DNA of 64,000 nt from Dehalococcoidia bacterium (GTDB lineage Bacteria > Chloroflexota > Dehalococcoidia > SM23-28-2 > HRBIN24): contig JAVVHA010000008.1 in assembly GCA_032249735.1 (NCBI GenBank), positions 21,728 to 85,727 on the forward strand, written 5' to 3'. Positions 32,930 to 41,328 of this stretch are shown piece after piece. The notes beneath the pieces are model-generated. The model was not told the origin of the DNA, made no database searches, and was given only the letters and a program-made list of their open reading frames with translations. Numbering within the stretch: position 1 is the first letter of the stretch; every line of letters begins with the position of its first letter. The translations under genes and the position numbers were made by a program.

Positions 32930-33721
32930 ATGCCGGTGCTCACGGTAGGGGACCTGCGCCTGTACTACGAGGTGCATGGGCAGGGGCCGTGGCTTGTCTT
33001 AGCCCACGGGGCGGCAGGGAATCACCTCTCCTGGTGGCAGCAGGTGCCCGTGTTCGCCAAGCGGTACCGATGCGTCATCTTCGACCACCGCGGGTTCGGG
33101 CTCTCGCGCAACGGCGAAGGGGAGGTGGAGCCGGCCCGCTTCGTGGACGACTTGGAGGCGCTGCTGGATCACCTAGGAGCCCAGGAGGTGCGGCTGGTGG
33201 GGCAGTCCATGGGGGGGCTCACCTGTATGGGCTTTGCCCTGCGCCATCCCGAAAGGGTGCGGGCCCTGGTCATGGCCAGCACCCTAGCGGGGATGCGGCG
33301 GCCAGCGTGGCGGGCGGCCAGTGAGGAGGTAAGGGCCTACACCTTGAGGCTGTGGGAGAGACGGCGCCAGGGCATCCGGCGCGCCCTCTCTCCGTCCTTC
33401 GCACGCGCCCATCCCCACCTGGCCTTTTTATATAGACAGATCGCCGCCCTCAACCCGCCCCGGCCGCCCGACCTACCCCGCCGCTACCCCATCATCGCCC
33501 AGGACCCCGCAGACTTGGCACGGCTGGTGATGCCTGTCCTGTTCATCGTGGGGGAGGAGGACGACCTCTTCCCGCCACCCTTGGTGGAGGTGGGAGTGCA
33601 GCTCCTGCCCAACGCCCGTCTGCTGGTGGTGCCAGGTGCTGGCCACTCCGTCTACTACGAGAGGCCCGATGTGTTCAACAGGGCTGTCCTGGAATTCCTA
33701 GCGGAGGTGGACGGGGCATGA
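32930..33721 (+). CDS. alpha/beta hydrolase
   Basis: The 263-residue product has the alpha/beta hydrolase signature: LAHGAAGNHLSWWQQVP (oxyanion region), FDHRGFGLS, the nucleophile elbow LVGQSMGGLTC (Ser near residue 95), Asp in VGEEDDLFPP and His in GAGHSVYYERP. It resembles the 3-oxoadipate enol-lactonase and haloperoxidase group, though the substrate is unknown. GGAGGA seven bases before ATG 32930 supports the start. Its stop overlaps the next gene by ATGA, the first of a probable five-gene unit. Confidence 0.85.
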   Translation: MPVLTVGDLRLYYEVHGQGPWLVLAHGAAGNHLSWWQQVPVFAKRYRCVIFDHRGFGLSRNGEGEVEPARFVDDLEALLDHLGAQEVRLVGQSMGGLTCMGFALRHPERVRALVMASTLAGMRRPAWRAASEEVRAYTLRLWERRRQGIRRALSPSFARAHPHLAFLYRQIAALNPPRPPDLPRRYPIIAQDPADLARLVMPVLFIVGEEDDLFPPPLVEVGVQLLPNARLLVVPGAGHSVYYERPDVFNRAVLEFLAEVDGA

Positions 33722-34731
33722 GGCCTGTGCGGGTCTTCATCCTGGGCCTGGGCTCCATAGGCACAGCGGTGGCCCAGCTCATGCTAGAGGACACCCACTT
33801 TCAGGTATGCGGAGCAGCGGACACGGACGCGACAAAGGCCGGCCAAGACCTGGGCCTCCTTTTGGGCCGCGAGAACATGGGCATAGCGGTGGCAGGGCAG
33901 GCGGAGGAGGCACTAGCGGCTAGCGCTGCTGAGGTGGTGGTCCATGCTACAGGCTCCTACCTGCCCCAGGTGTACGATCAGCTTGCCCTGTGCATAGAGG
34001 CAGGAAAACACGTAGTATCCAGCTGCGAGGAGCTGGCCTACCCCTGGGCCCAATATCCACAACTAGCGCAGGAGCTGGACTCGCTGGCCAGGCGGCGGGG
34101 CGTGCGCGTCCTGGGCGCCGGCGTCAACCCGGGGATGGCCATGGACCTCCTCCCCATATTGGCGGCCGCCTCTACCCAAGGGGTGAGGGCCATCAGGGTG
34201 AGGCGAGTGGTGGACCTGGGGCAGCGCCGCCCCCAATTGCAGAGGAAGGCTGGGCTGGGCCTCTCGCCCCAGGAGTTCGCAGAGGCAAAAAGGGAGGGGA
34301 GGATCGGGCATGTGGGCCTGCGGGAGTCCGCCCACATGGTGGCCGAGGCCCTGGGCTGGGTCCTGCAGGACGTGCAAGAGACGCTCACGCCCGTCCTGGC
34401 CAATCGTTATGTGCGGTGCGGCCCCTTGCGCATCGCACCTGGCCAGGTGGTGGGCATCAGGCGCGAGCTGGAGGCCAAGGCCCAAGGGCGTACCGTCCTA
34501 CATATGGAGCTAATTATGATGGCCGAGCCGCCGGAGGCCATGGACGCCGTGGAGGTGGAGGCCACCCCAAGCCTGAGGTTGGTCGTCCCTGGCGGCCTCC
34601 ATGGGGACGTGGCCACCGCATCCCTTCTGGCCCGCTGGGCCTGGGTGGTGGCCCGCTACCCTGGCCCCGTGGGCCTGCTGACGGTGCGCGACCTGCCACT
34701 GTGGCCACGCGAGATGGAGGAGAGGAAATGA
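33718..34731 (+). CDS. DapB-like NAD(P)-dependent dehydrogenase
   Basis: The 337-residue product has a Rossmann fold start (VRVFILGLGSIGTAVAQLMLED), VVVHATGSYLPQVYDQ, GKHVVSSCEELAYPW and GVRVLGAGVNPGMAMDLLP. This pattern is seen in dihydrodipicolinate-reductase-like proteins and 2,4-diaminopentanoate or amine dehydrogenases. It is likely to act on an amino or imino acid. It is coupled by ATGA to the hydrolase upstream and the aminotransferase downstream, so the three probably work on one substrate. The substrate is not known. Confidence 0.7.
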   Translation: MRPVRVFILGLGSIGTAVAQLMLEDTHFQVCGAADTDATKAGQDLGLLLGRENMGIAVAGQAEEALAASAAEVVVHATGSYLPQVYDQLALCIEAGKHVVSSCEELAYPWAQYPQLAQELDSLARRRGVRVLGAGVNPGMAMDLLPILAAASTQGVRAIRVRRVVDLGQRRPQLQRKAGLGLSPQEFAEAKREGRIGHVGLRESAHMVAEALGWVLQDVQETLTPVLANRYVRCGPLRIAPGQVVGIRRELEAKAQGRTVLHMELIMMAEPPEAMDAVEVEATPSLRLVVPGGLHGDVATASLLARWAWVVARYPGPVGLLTVRDLPLWPREMEERK

Positions 34732-36077
34732 GCATCGCCGAAGAGTATATACGCCTTCACCCACGCTCGGCCCAGCTCTATGAGGAGGCCAAAGTCCTCT
34801 TCCCCTCGGGCATCACCCACGATATACGTTATGTGCCTCCCTTTCCCATCTTCGTGGAGAGGGCAGAAAGGGGGCGCAAATGGGACGTGGACGGCCATGA
34901 GATGGTGGACCTGGTGATGGGACACGGCGCCCTCTTCCTGGGCCACGCCCATCCGGCCATCGCCCAGGCGGTGGCCACGCAAGTTCGCCTCGGCACCCAC
35001 TACGGCGCCAGCCACCGCCTGGAGCTAGAGTGGGCGCAGTGGGTCAGAAGGCTCATACCCAGCGCCGAGATGGTTCGCTTCACCAGCTCCGGCACCGAGG
35101 CCACCCTTATGGCCATCCGGCTGGCCAGAGCCTACACTGGACGGGACAAGATAGTCAAGTTCGACTACCACTTCCACGGGTGGCACGACGCTGTGATGTC
35201 CGCCCGCTATGCCGAGGGGGCCCCCCTGGGCATCGCCGGCATTCCCCAGGACGTCCTGAGGCACACCATCAGCGTGCCCCAAGGCGACGCCCACGCCGTG
35301 GAGGAACAGCTCCGGCAGGGGGACGTAGCAGCCGTTATCCTGGAACCCACGGGCGCCTCCTGGGGCACCCTTCCCCTTGCCCCGTCCTTCCTGCAGGACC
35401 TGCGGGAGTTGACCCTTCGCTATGGCGTCCTCCTCATCTTCGACGAGGTGGTGACGGGTTTCCGAGTGAGCCCGGGAGGAGCCCAGGCCCGCTATGGAGT
35501 CCAGCCCGATCTCACCTGCCTGGCCAAGATCTTGGGCGGGGGCCTCCCCGGAGGCTGCGTGGCCGGGCGGGCCGATGTGCTGAGCGTCATGGCCTTCCGT
35601 GAGGACCCCCACTGGGACACGGGGCGGCGGGTCTTCCATCCTGGTACCTTCAACGCCAACCCCCTCTCGGCAGCAGCAGGGGTCACCATGCTCTCCCTCA
35701 TCGCCGATGGCCAGGCCCATGCCCGCGCCGATGCCCTCACGCGACGCCTCATCATGGCTATGAACGACATCTTGGCGCAGCAAAAGGTGGCCGGCTGCGT
35801 GTACGGCCTTAGCTCCTACTTCCACATCGTCCTAGGCAAGGAGTGCCCACGCCCCGAAGGCGACGTGGAGTGGCCCCTCACCGGACGCCTTCTTCCTCCA
35901 CCTATGCCGCGGCGCCTGGGCCTGGCCCTTAAGCAGGCCATGATCAACCACGGGGTGGACCTCATGGGCCTCGGCGGGGGGTTCCTGTCCGCCGTCCACA
36001 CTGAGGAGGACGTGGACGCCGTGCTGGAGGCCTTTGCCGCCTCCTTGCACGACATGCGCCGCGATGGCCTCCTCTGA
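34728..36077 (+). CDS. class III aminotransferase (glutamate-1-semialdehyde aminomutase-like)
   Basis: The 449-residue PLP enzyme has HPRSAQLYEEAKVLFPSGITHD, VRFTSSGTEATLMAIRLARA, FDYHFHGWHD, LIFDEVVTGFR and LAKILGGGLPGG with the Schiff-base lysine. The start and motifs are those of glutamate-1-semialdehyde 2,1-aminomutase relatives rather than the true HemL, since it lies among catabolic genes and not with tetrapyrrole genes. It starts by ATGA overlap with the dehydrogenase. It may aminate or deaminate the product of that enzyme. Confidence 0.8.
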   Translation: MSIAEEYIRLHPRSAQLYEEAKVLFPSGITHDIRYVPPFPIFVERAERGRKWDVDGHEMVDLVMGHGALFLGHAHPAIAQAVATQVRLGTHYGASHRLELEWAQWVRRLIPSAEMVRFTSSGTEATLMAIRLARAYTGRDKIVKFDYHFHGWHDAVMSARYAEGAPLGIAGIPQDVLRHTISVPQGDAHAVEEQLRQGDVAAVILEPTGASWGTLPLAPSFLQDLRELTLRYGVLLIFDEVVTGFRVSPGGAQARYGVQPDLTCLAKILGGGLPGGCVAGRADVLSVMAFREDPHWDTGRRVFHPGTFNANPLSAAAGVTMLSLIADGQAHARADALTRRLIMAMNDILAQQKVAGCVYGLSSYFHIVLGKECPRPEGDVEWPLTGRLLPPPMPRRLGLALKQAMINHGVDLMGLGGGFLSAVHTEEDVDAVLEAFAASLHDMRRDGLL

Positions 36078-36095
36078 GGGCTTGCCAGGTAGGCT

Positions 36096-37304
36096 ATGAT
36101 GGAGGCCACCGCCCAGGGCGAAGGGCGCGTCATCGCATACACCAACGTGGGGCATGCCCTGGTGCACGCCTCTGAGGTGACCTATGGCGCCCTCCTTTTG
36201 CGTATTCAGGCCGATCTGGGGGCGACGGAGGCCTTCATGGGAGCGGTGGCCAGCGTCTTCGGCTGGGCCTTTGGGGCCACGGCCCTCCCCGCAGGATTCC
36301 TGGCCGACCGCTGGGGTCCGGCCAAGGTCCTGGCCTTCACCTTTGCCAGCGCCTGTGGCGCCTGCCTGTTGGTGGCCATGGCCGCCAGCCCCTGGATGCT
36401 GGCCCTGGGCATGGCCCTCCTGGGGCTGGCCACAGGGTTCTACCACCCGGCGGGCACCACCCTCATCGCCCAGGGAGTCCGCAGCAGGGGGCTGGCCATG
36501 GGGTATCATGGGGTGGCGGGAAACGTGGGCATGGGGCTGGCCCCGGCCATCGCCGGGGGGATAGCCACCTTGTGGAGCTGGCGGGGGGCGTATGTAGCCT
36601 TGGCCGCCTCTGCCGCCGCCCTGGCCCTGTGGGCTTCCCGGCTGCGGGTGAGGCCCCTCGCCATGTGGCAGGAGGGGCGCCACCAAGCGGGCTTTGGCGC
36701 GCCCGTGGGCCGGCTCATGGTGGCCCTGCTGGCGGTGTATGTAGGCTCCATCCTCATGGGTATGGTGTACCGGGGATCCATGACCTTCCTGCCCGCCCAC
36801 CTGCACGAGAAGGCCAGCGCCCGCTTCGCCGACTCCCTCACCACCCTTGTCCTCCTCATTGGGGCATTGGGGCAGTACGCGGGAGGGGCCCTCACCCGGA
36901 GGGTGCGCCTGGAGTGGCTGGCGTTCTGGGTGGTGGCCTGGGCCCTGCCCCCACTTGTCCTGGTGGGACTGCTGGGGGGAGGGCCGATGGTAGCGGTGGC
37001 GGGGGCCTTTATATTCCTGCACTTCGCTCATCAGCCCATCTTCAACACCCTCATAGCCGATTACTCGCCGCCGGCCCTAGTGGGCAGGAGCTTCGGCCTG
37101 GTCTATCTCGCTGCCTTTGGCCTCGGCGGCGCCGGAGGGATCATCGCCGGGGCAATGGTGGACCGGTGGGACACGGGAGCCGCCTTCATCGGCATGGCCG
37201 GCGTATGGGCCCTGGCCCTCTTGGCCACGGTGCCCCTCCCGTTCTTGGTAAAGCGGCAGACCCTGGCCCCGAAACTGGCCCATATCGAGCCCGACAACGC
37301 ATAA
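36096..37304 (+). CDS. MFS transporter
   Basis: The 402-residue protein has about twelve hydrophobic segments and the MFS loop 2-3 signature as GFLADRWGPAKVL (near residue 69), plus ATGFYHPAGTTLIAQ in segment 5. The C-terminal half shows the second repeat (GAMVDRWDTG). It follows the aminotransferase by 18 bases and is followed by an enoyl-CoA hydratase, so it may import or export the compound handled by this unit. Related proteins include fosmidomycin-resistance-like and sugar-acid transporters; the substrate is unknown. ATGs at 36096 and 36099 are possible starts. Confidence 0.82.
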   Translation: MMEATAQGEGRVIAYTNVGHALVHASEVTYGALLLRIQADLGATEAFMGAVASVFGWAFGATALPAGFLADRWGPAKVLAFTFASACGACLLVAMAASPWMLALGMALLGLATGFYHPAGTTLIAQGVRSRGLAMGYHGVAGNVGMGLAPAIAGGIATLWSWRGAYVALAASAAALALWASRLRVRPLAMWQEGRHQAGFGAPVGRLMVALLAVYVGSILMGMVYRGSMTFLPAHLHEKASARFADSLTTLVLLIGALGQYAGGALTRRVRLEWLAFWVVAWALPPLVLVGLLGGGPMVAVAGAFIFLHFAHQPIFNTLIADYSPPALVGRSFGLVYLAAFGLGGAGGIIAGAMVDRWDTGAAFIGMAGVWALALLATVPLPFLVKRQTLAPKLAHIEPDNA

Positions 37305-37323
37305 TGCATTAGGAGGTGCGCCT

Positions 37324-38127
37324 ATGGAGTTTGAGCAGATCCTCTACGAGAAGCGGGACGACGGCATCGCTATCATAACCCTCAACCGGCCGGAGCGTAT
37401 GAACGCCTTCACCCGTGTCATGCTGGACGAGTGGTACTCCGCCCTCCTGGATGCCCACCTGGACCAGGCCGTGCGGGTGGTGGTGGTCACAGGGGCCGGA
37501 AGGGCTTTCTGCGCCGGTGCCGACCTCTCCGGCGGCGCCATCGGCCTGCTGGACCCACAGCGCACCCTGGTGGAGAACCGCAACTTCCTGCGCGACACCG
37601 TCCAGCGGATACCGCGCCTGGTGGCCCAGATGGACAAGCCCTACATCGCTGCCGTCAATGGCCCTGCCATGGGGGCAGGCATGGACATGGCTTCCATGGC
37701 CGACATCCGCTTCGCCTCCACCACCGCCCGCTTTGGCATGACCTATGTGCGGGTGGGCCTCATCCCCGGCGACGGTGGATGCTGGTACCTCCCTCGCATC
37801 GTGGGCATGGCCAAGGCCCTGGAGCTCATCTGGACAGGCGATATCATCGACGCCGAGGAGGCGCTACGCATCGGCTATGTGAGCAAGGTGCTCCCTCCAG
37901 AGGAGCTGATGCCCTACACCCTGGATTTCGCCCGCCGCCTGGCGGAAGGGCCGGCGGTGGCCATCCAGCTGGCCAAGCGCCTGGCCTACCGCGCCCTCCA
38001 CACTGACATCGATGAGGCCTTGGAGGCTGCCCAGCAGGCCATGGTCATCGCCCAGATGACGGAGGACGCCAGGGAAGGCCCCCGTGCCTTCATGGAGAAG
38101 AGGCCGCCCAAGTTCAAGGGCCGCTAG
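37324..38127 (+). CDS. enoyl-CoA hydratase/isomerase family protein
   Basis: The 267-residue crotonase-fold protein has IAIITLNRPERMNAFTRVML, VVVTGAGRAFCAGADLSGG (oxyanion hole), PYIAAVNGPAMGAGMDMASMADIRFA and RFGMTYVRVGLIPGDGGCWYLPRIVG. The two glutamates of classic hydratases are represented by Val-Gly and Asp-Gly-Gly positions, so it may be an isomerase or a 2-(1,2-epoxy)phenylacetyl-CoA-type enzyme rather than crotonase. AGGAGG nine bases before the ATG is a strong SD. It overlaps the convergent CapA gene by 14 bases. Confidence 0.85.
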   Translation: MEFEQILYEKRDDGIAIITLNRPERMNAFTRVMLDEWYSALLDAHLDQAVRVVVVTGAGRAFCAGADLSGGAIGLLDPQRTLVENRNFLRDTVQRIPRLVAQMDKPYIAAVNGPAMGAGMDMASMADIRFASTTARFGMTYVRVGLIPGDGGCWYLPRIVGMAKALELIWTGDIIDAEEALRIGYVSKVLPPEELMPYTLDFARRLAEGPAVAIQLAKRLAYRALHTDIDEALEAAQQAMVIAQMTEDAREGPRAFMEKRPPKFKGR

Positions 38128-39256
38128 AGCCGCCCGAAGAGGCCCCCAGGGCGGCCAGTTGGCGGCTGGCCGCCTCCATCTCCGCCAGCACCGCCTCCGC
38201 ATCCTTCCCTTTCAGCAGGCGGGGGCGGGCATAGTCCTCGATGATATAAGGCAGGAACTCGACCTTCACCAGGTGGGGCCCATAAAAGGTGTAACGGCCG
38301 ATGACACCTATGCGCGTCTCCAGGCTCCACATCTGGTCGAAGATGAAATTGCCGTGGGCGTAGACGATGAGCTTGCCCTTGTAGAGCTCCACCGCCTGCA
38401 CCCAGTGAGGGTGATTGCCCAACACCAGGTCCGCTCCCGCGTCCACCGCCAGGCGGGCTATCTCCTGCGGGTCGTCGGGGGCGATGCCCGGGGCCGGCTG
38501 GGGTAGGCGCACATACTCTGCCCCCCAGTGAAAGGCCACCACCAGCACGTCCACCTGCCCATCGGCCTCCCTTATGGCCTGGGCGATAGCCCGGCGGTCA
38601 AAATATTCTCCAACCCCGTTGAAGGCCAGGAAGCCAAAAGTGAGGCCCCGTACCTCCTTGACGGCCATGGTGCGGCGATCGGCCCAGGCGATGCCTGCGG
38701 CCTGGAGGTGGGCCACCGTCTCCGCCACCCCCTGGGGCCCATAGTCGCCGATGTGATTATTCTCCAGGGTGGCCACATCCACCCCCATGGCTTGGAGGGC
38801 CGCTACCACCCCGGGGCGCCCGCAGAAGACATAGCCCGAGTCGTGGTATGGACAGGAGGCGATGAGAGGGGCTTCCAGGTTGACCACCGTCAGGTCGGCT
38901 GCTGCTGTCACTTCCTTGACGTCCTCCACAGGATAGAGGAAGTCGTCCCCATGCCGGCGGATGATCACGTCCACATAGCGGGCAGGGATGATATCGCCCG
39001 TCGCCACCAAGACACGTAACTCCTGCGGATGGGGCACAGGGCCCAGCTCCAGCGGCGCGAACACCTGCTCCAGGGAGGAGATGGGCGCCGGAGTGGCAAC
39101 AGGGGTAGGAGACGCGCTCGCCGTAGCGACAGGGGACAGAGCAGCAGGGGTAGGGAAGGCCACCAAGAGGATGTCCTCCTCCTCAGGCCGCAGAGCACAG
39201 GCCCAAGCGGTGACGATGAGGGCGGCCACCAGCCAGGCTAGTTGTCCCCGCCCCAT
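38114..39256 (-). CDS. CapA family protein (PGA_cap metallophosphatase-like), secreted
   Basis: The 380-residue product has an N-terminal signal with a possible lipid Cys20 (VTAWAC, not a standard lipobox) and a Ser/Thr/Pro-rich linker (residues 34-60). The CapA domain follows: LVATGDIIPARYVDV, DLTVVNLEAPL, TLENNHIGDYGPQG, VAFHWGAEY and VLGNHPHWVQAVELYKGKLIVYAHGNFIFDQ. CapA proteins take part in poly-gamma-glutamate capsule synthesis or are unassigned metallophosphatases. The function here is not certain. It is divergent from an acyl-CoA dehydrogenase. Confidence 0.85.
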   Translation of the reverse strand: MGRGQLAWLVAALIVTAWACALRPEEEDILLVAFPTPAALSPVATASASPTPVATPAPISSLEQVFAPLELGPVPHPQELRVLVATGDIIPARYVDVIIRRHGDDFLYPVEDVKEVTAAADLTVVNLEAPLIASCPYHDSGYVFCGRPGVVAALQAMGVDVATLENNHIGDYGPQGVAETVAHLQAAGIAWADRRTMAVKEVRGLTFGFLAFNGVGEYFDRRAIAQAIREADGQVDVLVVAFHWGAEYVRLPQPAPGIAPDDPQEIARLAVDAGADLVLGNHPHWVQAVELYKGKLIVYAHGNFIFDQMWSLETRIGVIGRYTFYGPHLVKVEFLPYIIEDYARPRLLKGKDAEAVLAEMEAASRQLAALGASSGGSSGP

Positions 39257-39308
39257 AGTTAAGATATATTATGCCCGAGACACGTTTAACGTAAGCGGGA
39301 GGATAGAC

Positions 39309-40499
39309 ATGGAGTTCAGGTTCGGGCCAGAGGAGGAGGCCTTCCGGCAAGAGGTGAGGGAGTTTCTACGCCAGGAGTGGCCACAGGAGGCCTTAGGGGA
39401 TGCTGCCGAGAGCCCTCTGGGATATGGCGGAGGCCGCGGCCTGAACGAGATCAAGGCGTTCCAGAAGAAGCTGGCCCAAAAGGGGTGGCTGACCATGGCC
39501 TGGCCAAAGGAGTACGGCGGTCAAGGGGCCAGCATCTGGCGCCAGGTCATCTACAACGAGGAGATGGCCTACCATAGGGCCCCCGTACAGCTGGGGGTGG
39601 GGCCCGACCGAGTGGGGCCCACCATCATGCTATACGGCACCGAGGAGCAGAAGCAGGAGCACCTGCCGCCCATCGCCCGCGCTGAGGTGATATGGTGTCA
39701 AGGCTTCTCCGAGCCAGGGGCAGGGTCCGACCTCGCCTCCCTCCAGACCACCGCCGTCCTGGAGGGCGACTACTTCGTCGTCAATGGCCAGAAGATCTGG
39801 ACATCCCTTGCCCATGTGGCCGACTGGATGATCCTTCTGGCCCGCACCGACCCCCATGCCCCTAAACACAAAGGCATCTCCTATTTCCTGCTGGACATGA
39901 AGACGCCAGGCATCACCATCCGGCCCCTATATGACATGACGGGCCGCCACGCCTTTAACCAGGTATTCTTCGACAACGTGCGCATCCCCCGCAAGAACCT
40001 GGTGGGGGAGCTCAACCGGGGCTGGTATGTGGCAGCAGCCACCCTGGACTTCGAGCGCTCGGGCATCAACCGGGTCATGGCTGGCATCCGCACCTATGAG
40101 GAGCTGGTCCAGTACGCCAAGGAGACCAAGGTGGGGGGCAGGCCCCTTTTGAGCATGCCACAGGTGCGCCACAAGCTAGCGGAGCTGAAGGTGGAGTTCG
40201 AGGTGGGGCGCATGCTGGCGTATAGGGTGGCCTCCATACAGGCTCAGGGCAGGATCCCCAACCAGGAGGCCTCCATAAGCAAGCTCTTCGGCTCGGAGCT
40301 GCAGCAGCGGCTGGCGGCCGCCGGGGTAAGCATCCTGGGCCTGGGGGGCCAGTTGCGACCAGGCAGCAAATGGGCACCTCTGGCCGGCCGTCTGGCCGAT
40401 TATTACCTGGCCGCAGTCTCCACCACCATCGCTGCGGGCACATCGGAGATCATGCGCAACATCATCGCCATTCGCGGCCTGGGCCTGCCCAGGGGATGA
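39309..40499 (+). CDS. acyl-CoA dehydrogenase family protein
   Basis: The 396-residue product begins MEFRFGPEEEAFRQEVREFL and has GWLTMAWPKEYGGQGAS, CQGFSEPGAGSDLASLQTTA, FVVNGQKIWTSLAHVADWM, LDFERSGINRVMAGIRTYEEL and the C-terminal IAAGTSEIMRNIIAIRGLGLPRG. It oxidises an acyl-CoA to the 2-enoyl-CoA with electrons going to ETF. The ATG at 39309 has GGAGG six bases upstream. A TATATTAT element upstream (near 39265) is a likely -10. It shares the terminal GLGLPRG with the dehydrogenase at 16.4 kb, so the two are paralogues. Confidence 0.88.
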   Translation: MEFRFGPEEEAFRQEVREFLRQEWPQEALGDAAESPLGYGGGRGLNEIKAFQKKLAQKGWLTMAWPKEYGGQGASIWRQVIYNEEMAYHRAPVQLGVGPDRVGPTIMLYGTEEQKQEHLPPIARAEVIWCQGFSEPGAGSDLASLQTTAVLEGDYFVVNGQKIWTSLAHVADWMILLARTDPHAPKHKGISYFLLDMKTPGITIRPLYDMTGRHAFNQVFFDNVRIPRKNLVGELNRGWYVAAATLDFERSGINRVMAGIRTYEELVQYAKETKVGGRPLLSMPQVRHKLAELKVEFEVGRMLAYRVASIQAQGRIPNQEASISKLFGSELQQRLAAAGVSILGLGGQLRPGSKWAPLAGRLADYYLAAVSTTIAAGTSEIMRNIIAIRGLGLPRG

Positions 40500-40546
40500 G
40501 AGGGCCTAGAGGCCTAAGCTAGATATGCCCCTTCCCCAGAGGAGCT

Positions 40547-41242
40547 ATGGCGGACGGGCCCTCGGGTGACCCTATCATCGAATACTTCCGCGACGCCTTC
40601 CTCATCGGCAGCGGCGCTACGAGGCTTTACCTGGTGCGTCACGCCCAGTCCCTGAGCAATACAGGCGAGGCAGACATCTCCACCGACCCACCCCTCACGG
40701 CGGTGGGGTGGGAGCAGGCGCGGCGGCTGGCCCAGCGCCTGGCCCGCCAGGGCATCGACCTCATATACTCCAGTCCCCAGCGGCGGGCCCTGCAGACGGC
40801 TCAAGCCATCGCCGAGGCCACCGGGCTGTCCGTCATGGTGGAGGAGGGGCTTCGGGAGGTGGGCATGGGCACAGGGGGGCTGGACGTGCGCCGCCTGGGG
40901 GTGGAGAAGGCGCGGGAGGTCACCAGACGCATCGCCGCCACCATGCGGTGGGATGCCTTCCCCGGCTCCGAGGGGAGCCGGGCCGTCCGCCGACGCGTGC
41001 GCGCCACCATCGATGCCATCGCCCGCCGCCATCCAGGCCAACGCATCGTCATCGTCACCCACTTCGGAGTCATCCAGGCCTACGTGAGCATAGTGTTGGG
41101 CGTACGCCAGGACCTCTTGTTTTACGTCTTCAACGCCAGCATCACATCGGTGCGGGTGAAGGGCCGAAAGCGGGTGCTATGGCGCCTCAACGATGTGGCC
41201 CATCTGGACGGGCTCCCCACCGGCTTCGCAGGCATCTCCTAG
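40547..41242 (+). CDS. histidine phosphatase family protein
   Basis: The 231-residue product has the phosphoglycerate-mutase-like motif LYLVRHAQSLSN (RHG motif as RHAQ, near residue 30), LTAVGWEQARRLAQRL, DLIYSSPQRRALQTAQAIA and a second-His region VIVTHFGVIQAYVS. It lacks the length of true phosphoglycerate mutase and is a broad histidine phosphatase such as CobC- or SixA-like enzymes; the substrate is unknown. GAGGAG before ATG 40547 supports the start. Confidence 0.85.
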   Translation: MADGPSGDPIIEYFRDAFLIGSGATRLYLVRHAQSLSNTGEADISTDPPLTAVGWEQARRLAQRLARQGIDLIYSSPQRRALQTAQAIAEATGLSVMVEEGLREVGMGTGGLDVRRLGVEKAREVTRRIAATMRWDAFPGSEGSRAVRRRVRATIDAIARRHPGQRIVIVTHFGVIQAYVSIVLGVRQDLLFYVFNASITSVRVKGRKRVLWRLNDVAHLDGLPTGFAGIS

Positions 41243-41269
41243 CCCAGGGGAGCTAGATGAAGCTAAGCC

Positions 41270-41298
41270 TTGACAACCCCTCTAGGTGGCAGTAGCCT
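41270..41298 (+). promoter_or_regulatory. candidate promoter for the CoA-transferase gene
   Basis: A perfect TTGACA (41270-41275) is followed after 17 bases by TAGCCT (41293-41298), 31 bases before ATG 41329. It has the same spacing and -10 hexamer as the sites at 3.6 kb and 15.9 kb. Confidence 0.45.
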
Positions 41299-41328
41299 TC
41301 TTTCTGAATTTTGGCGCTGGGGGCCAAC

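Noticed and set aside
33990..34727. Plus-strand extension of the aminotransferase frame upstream of its ATG.
   Set aside because: It overlaps the dehydrogenase in another frame and has only shadow composition; the ATGA start at 34728 is clear.
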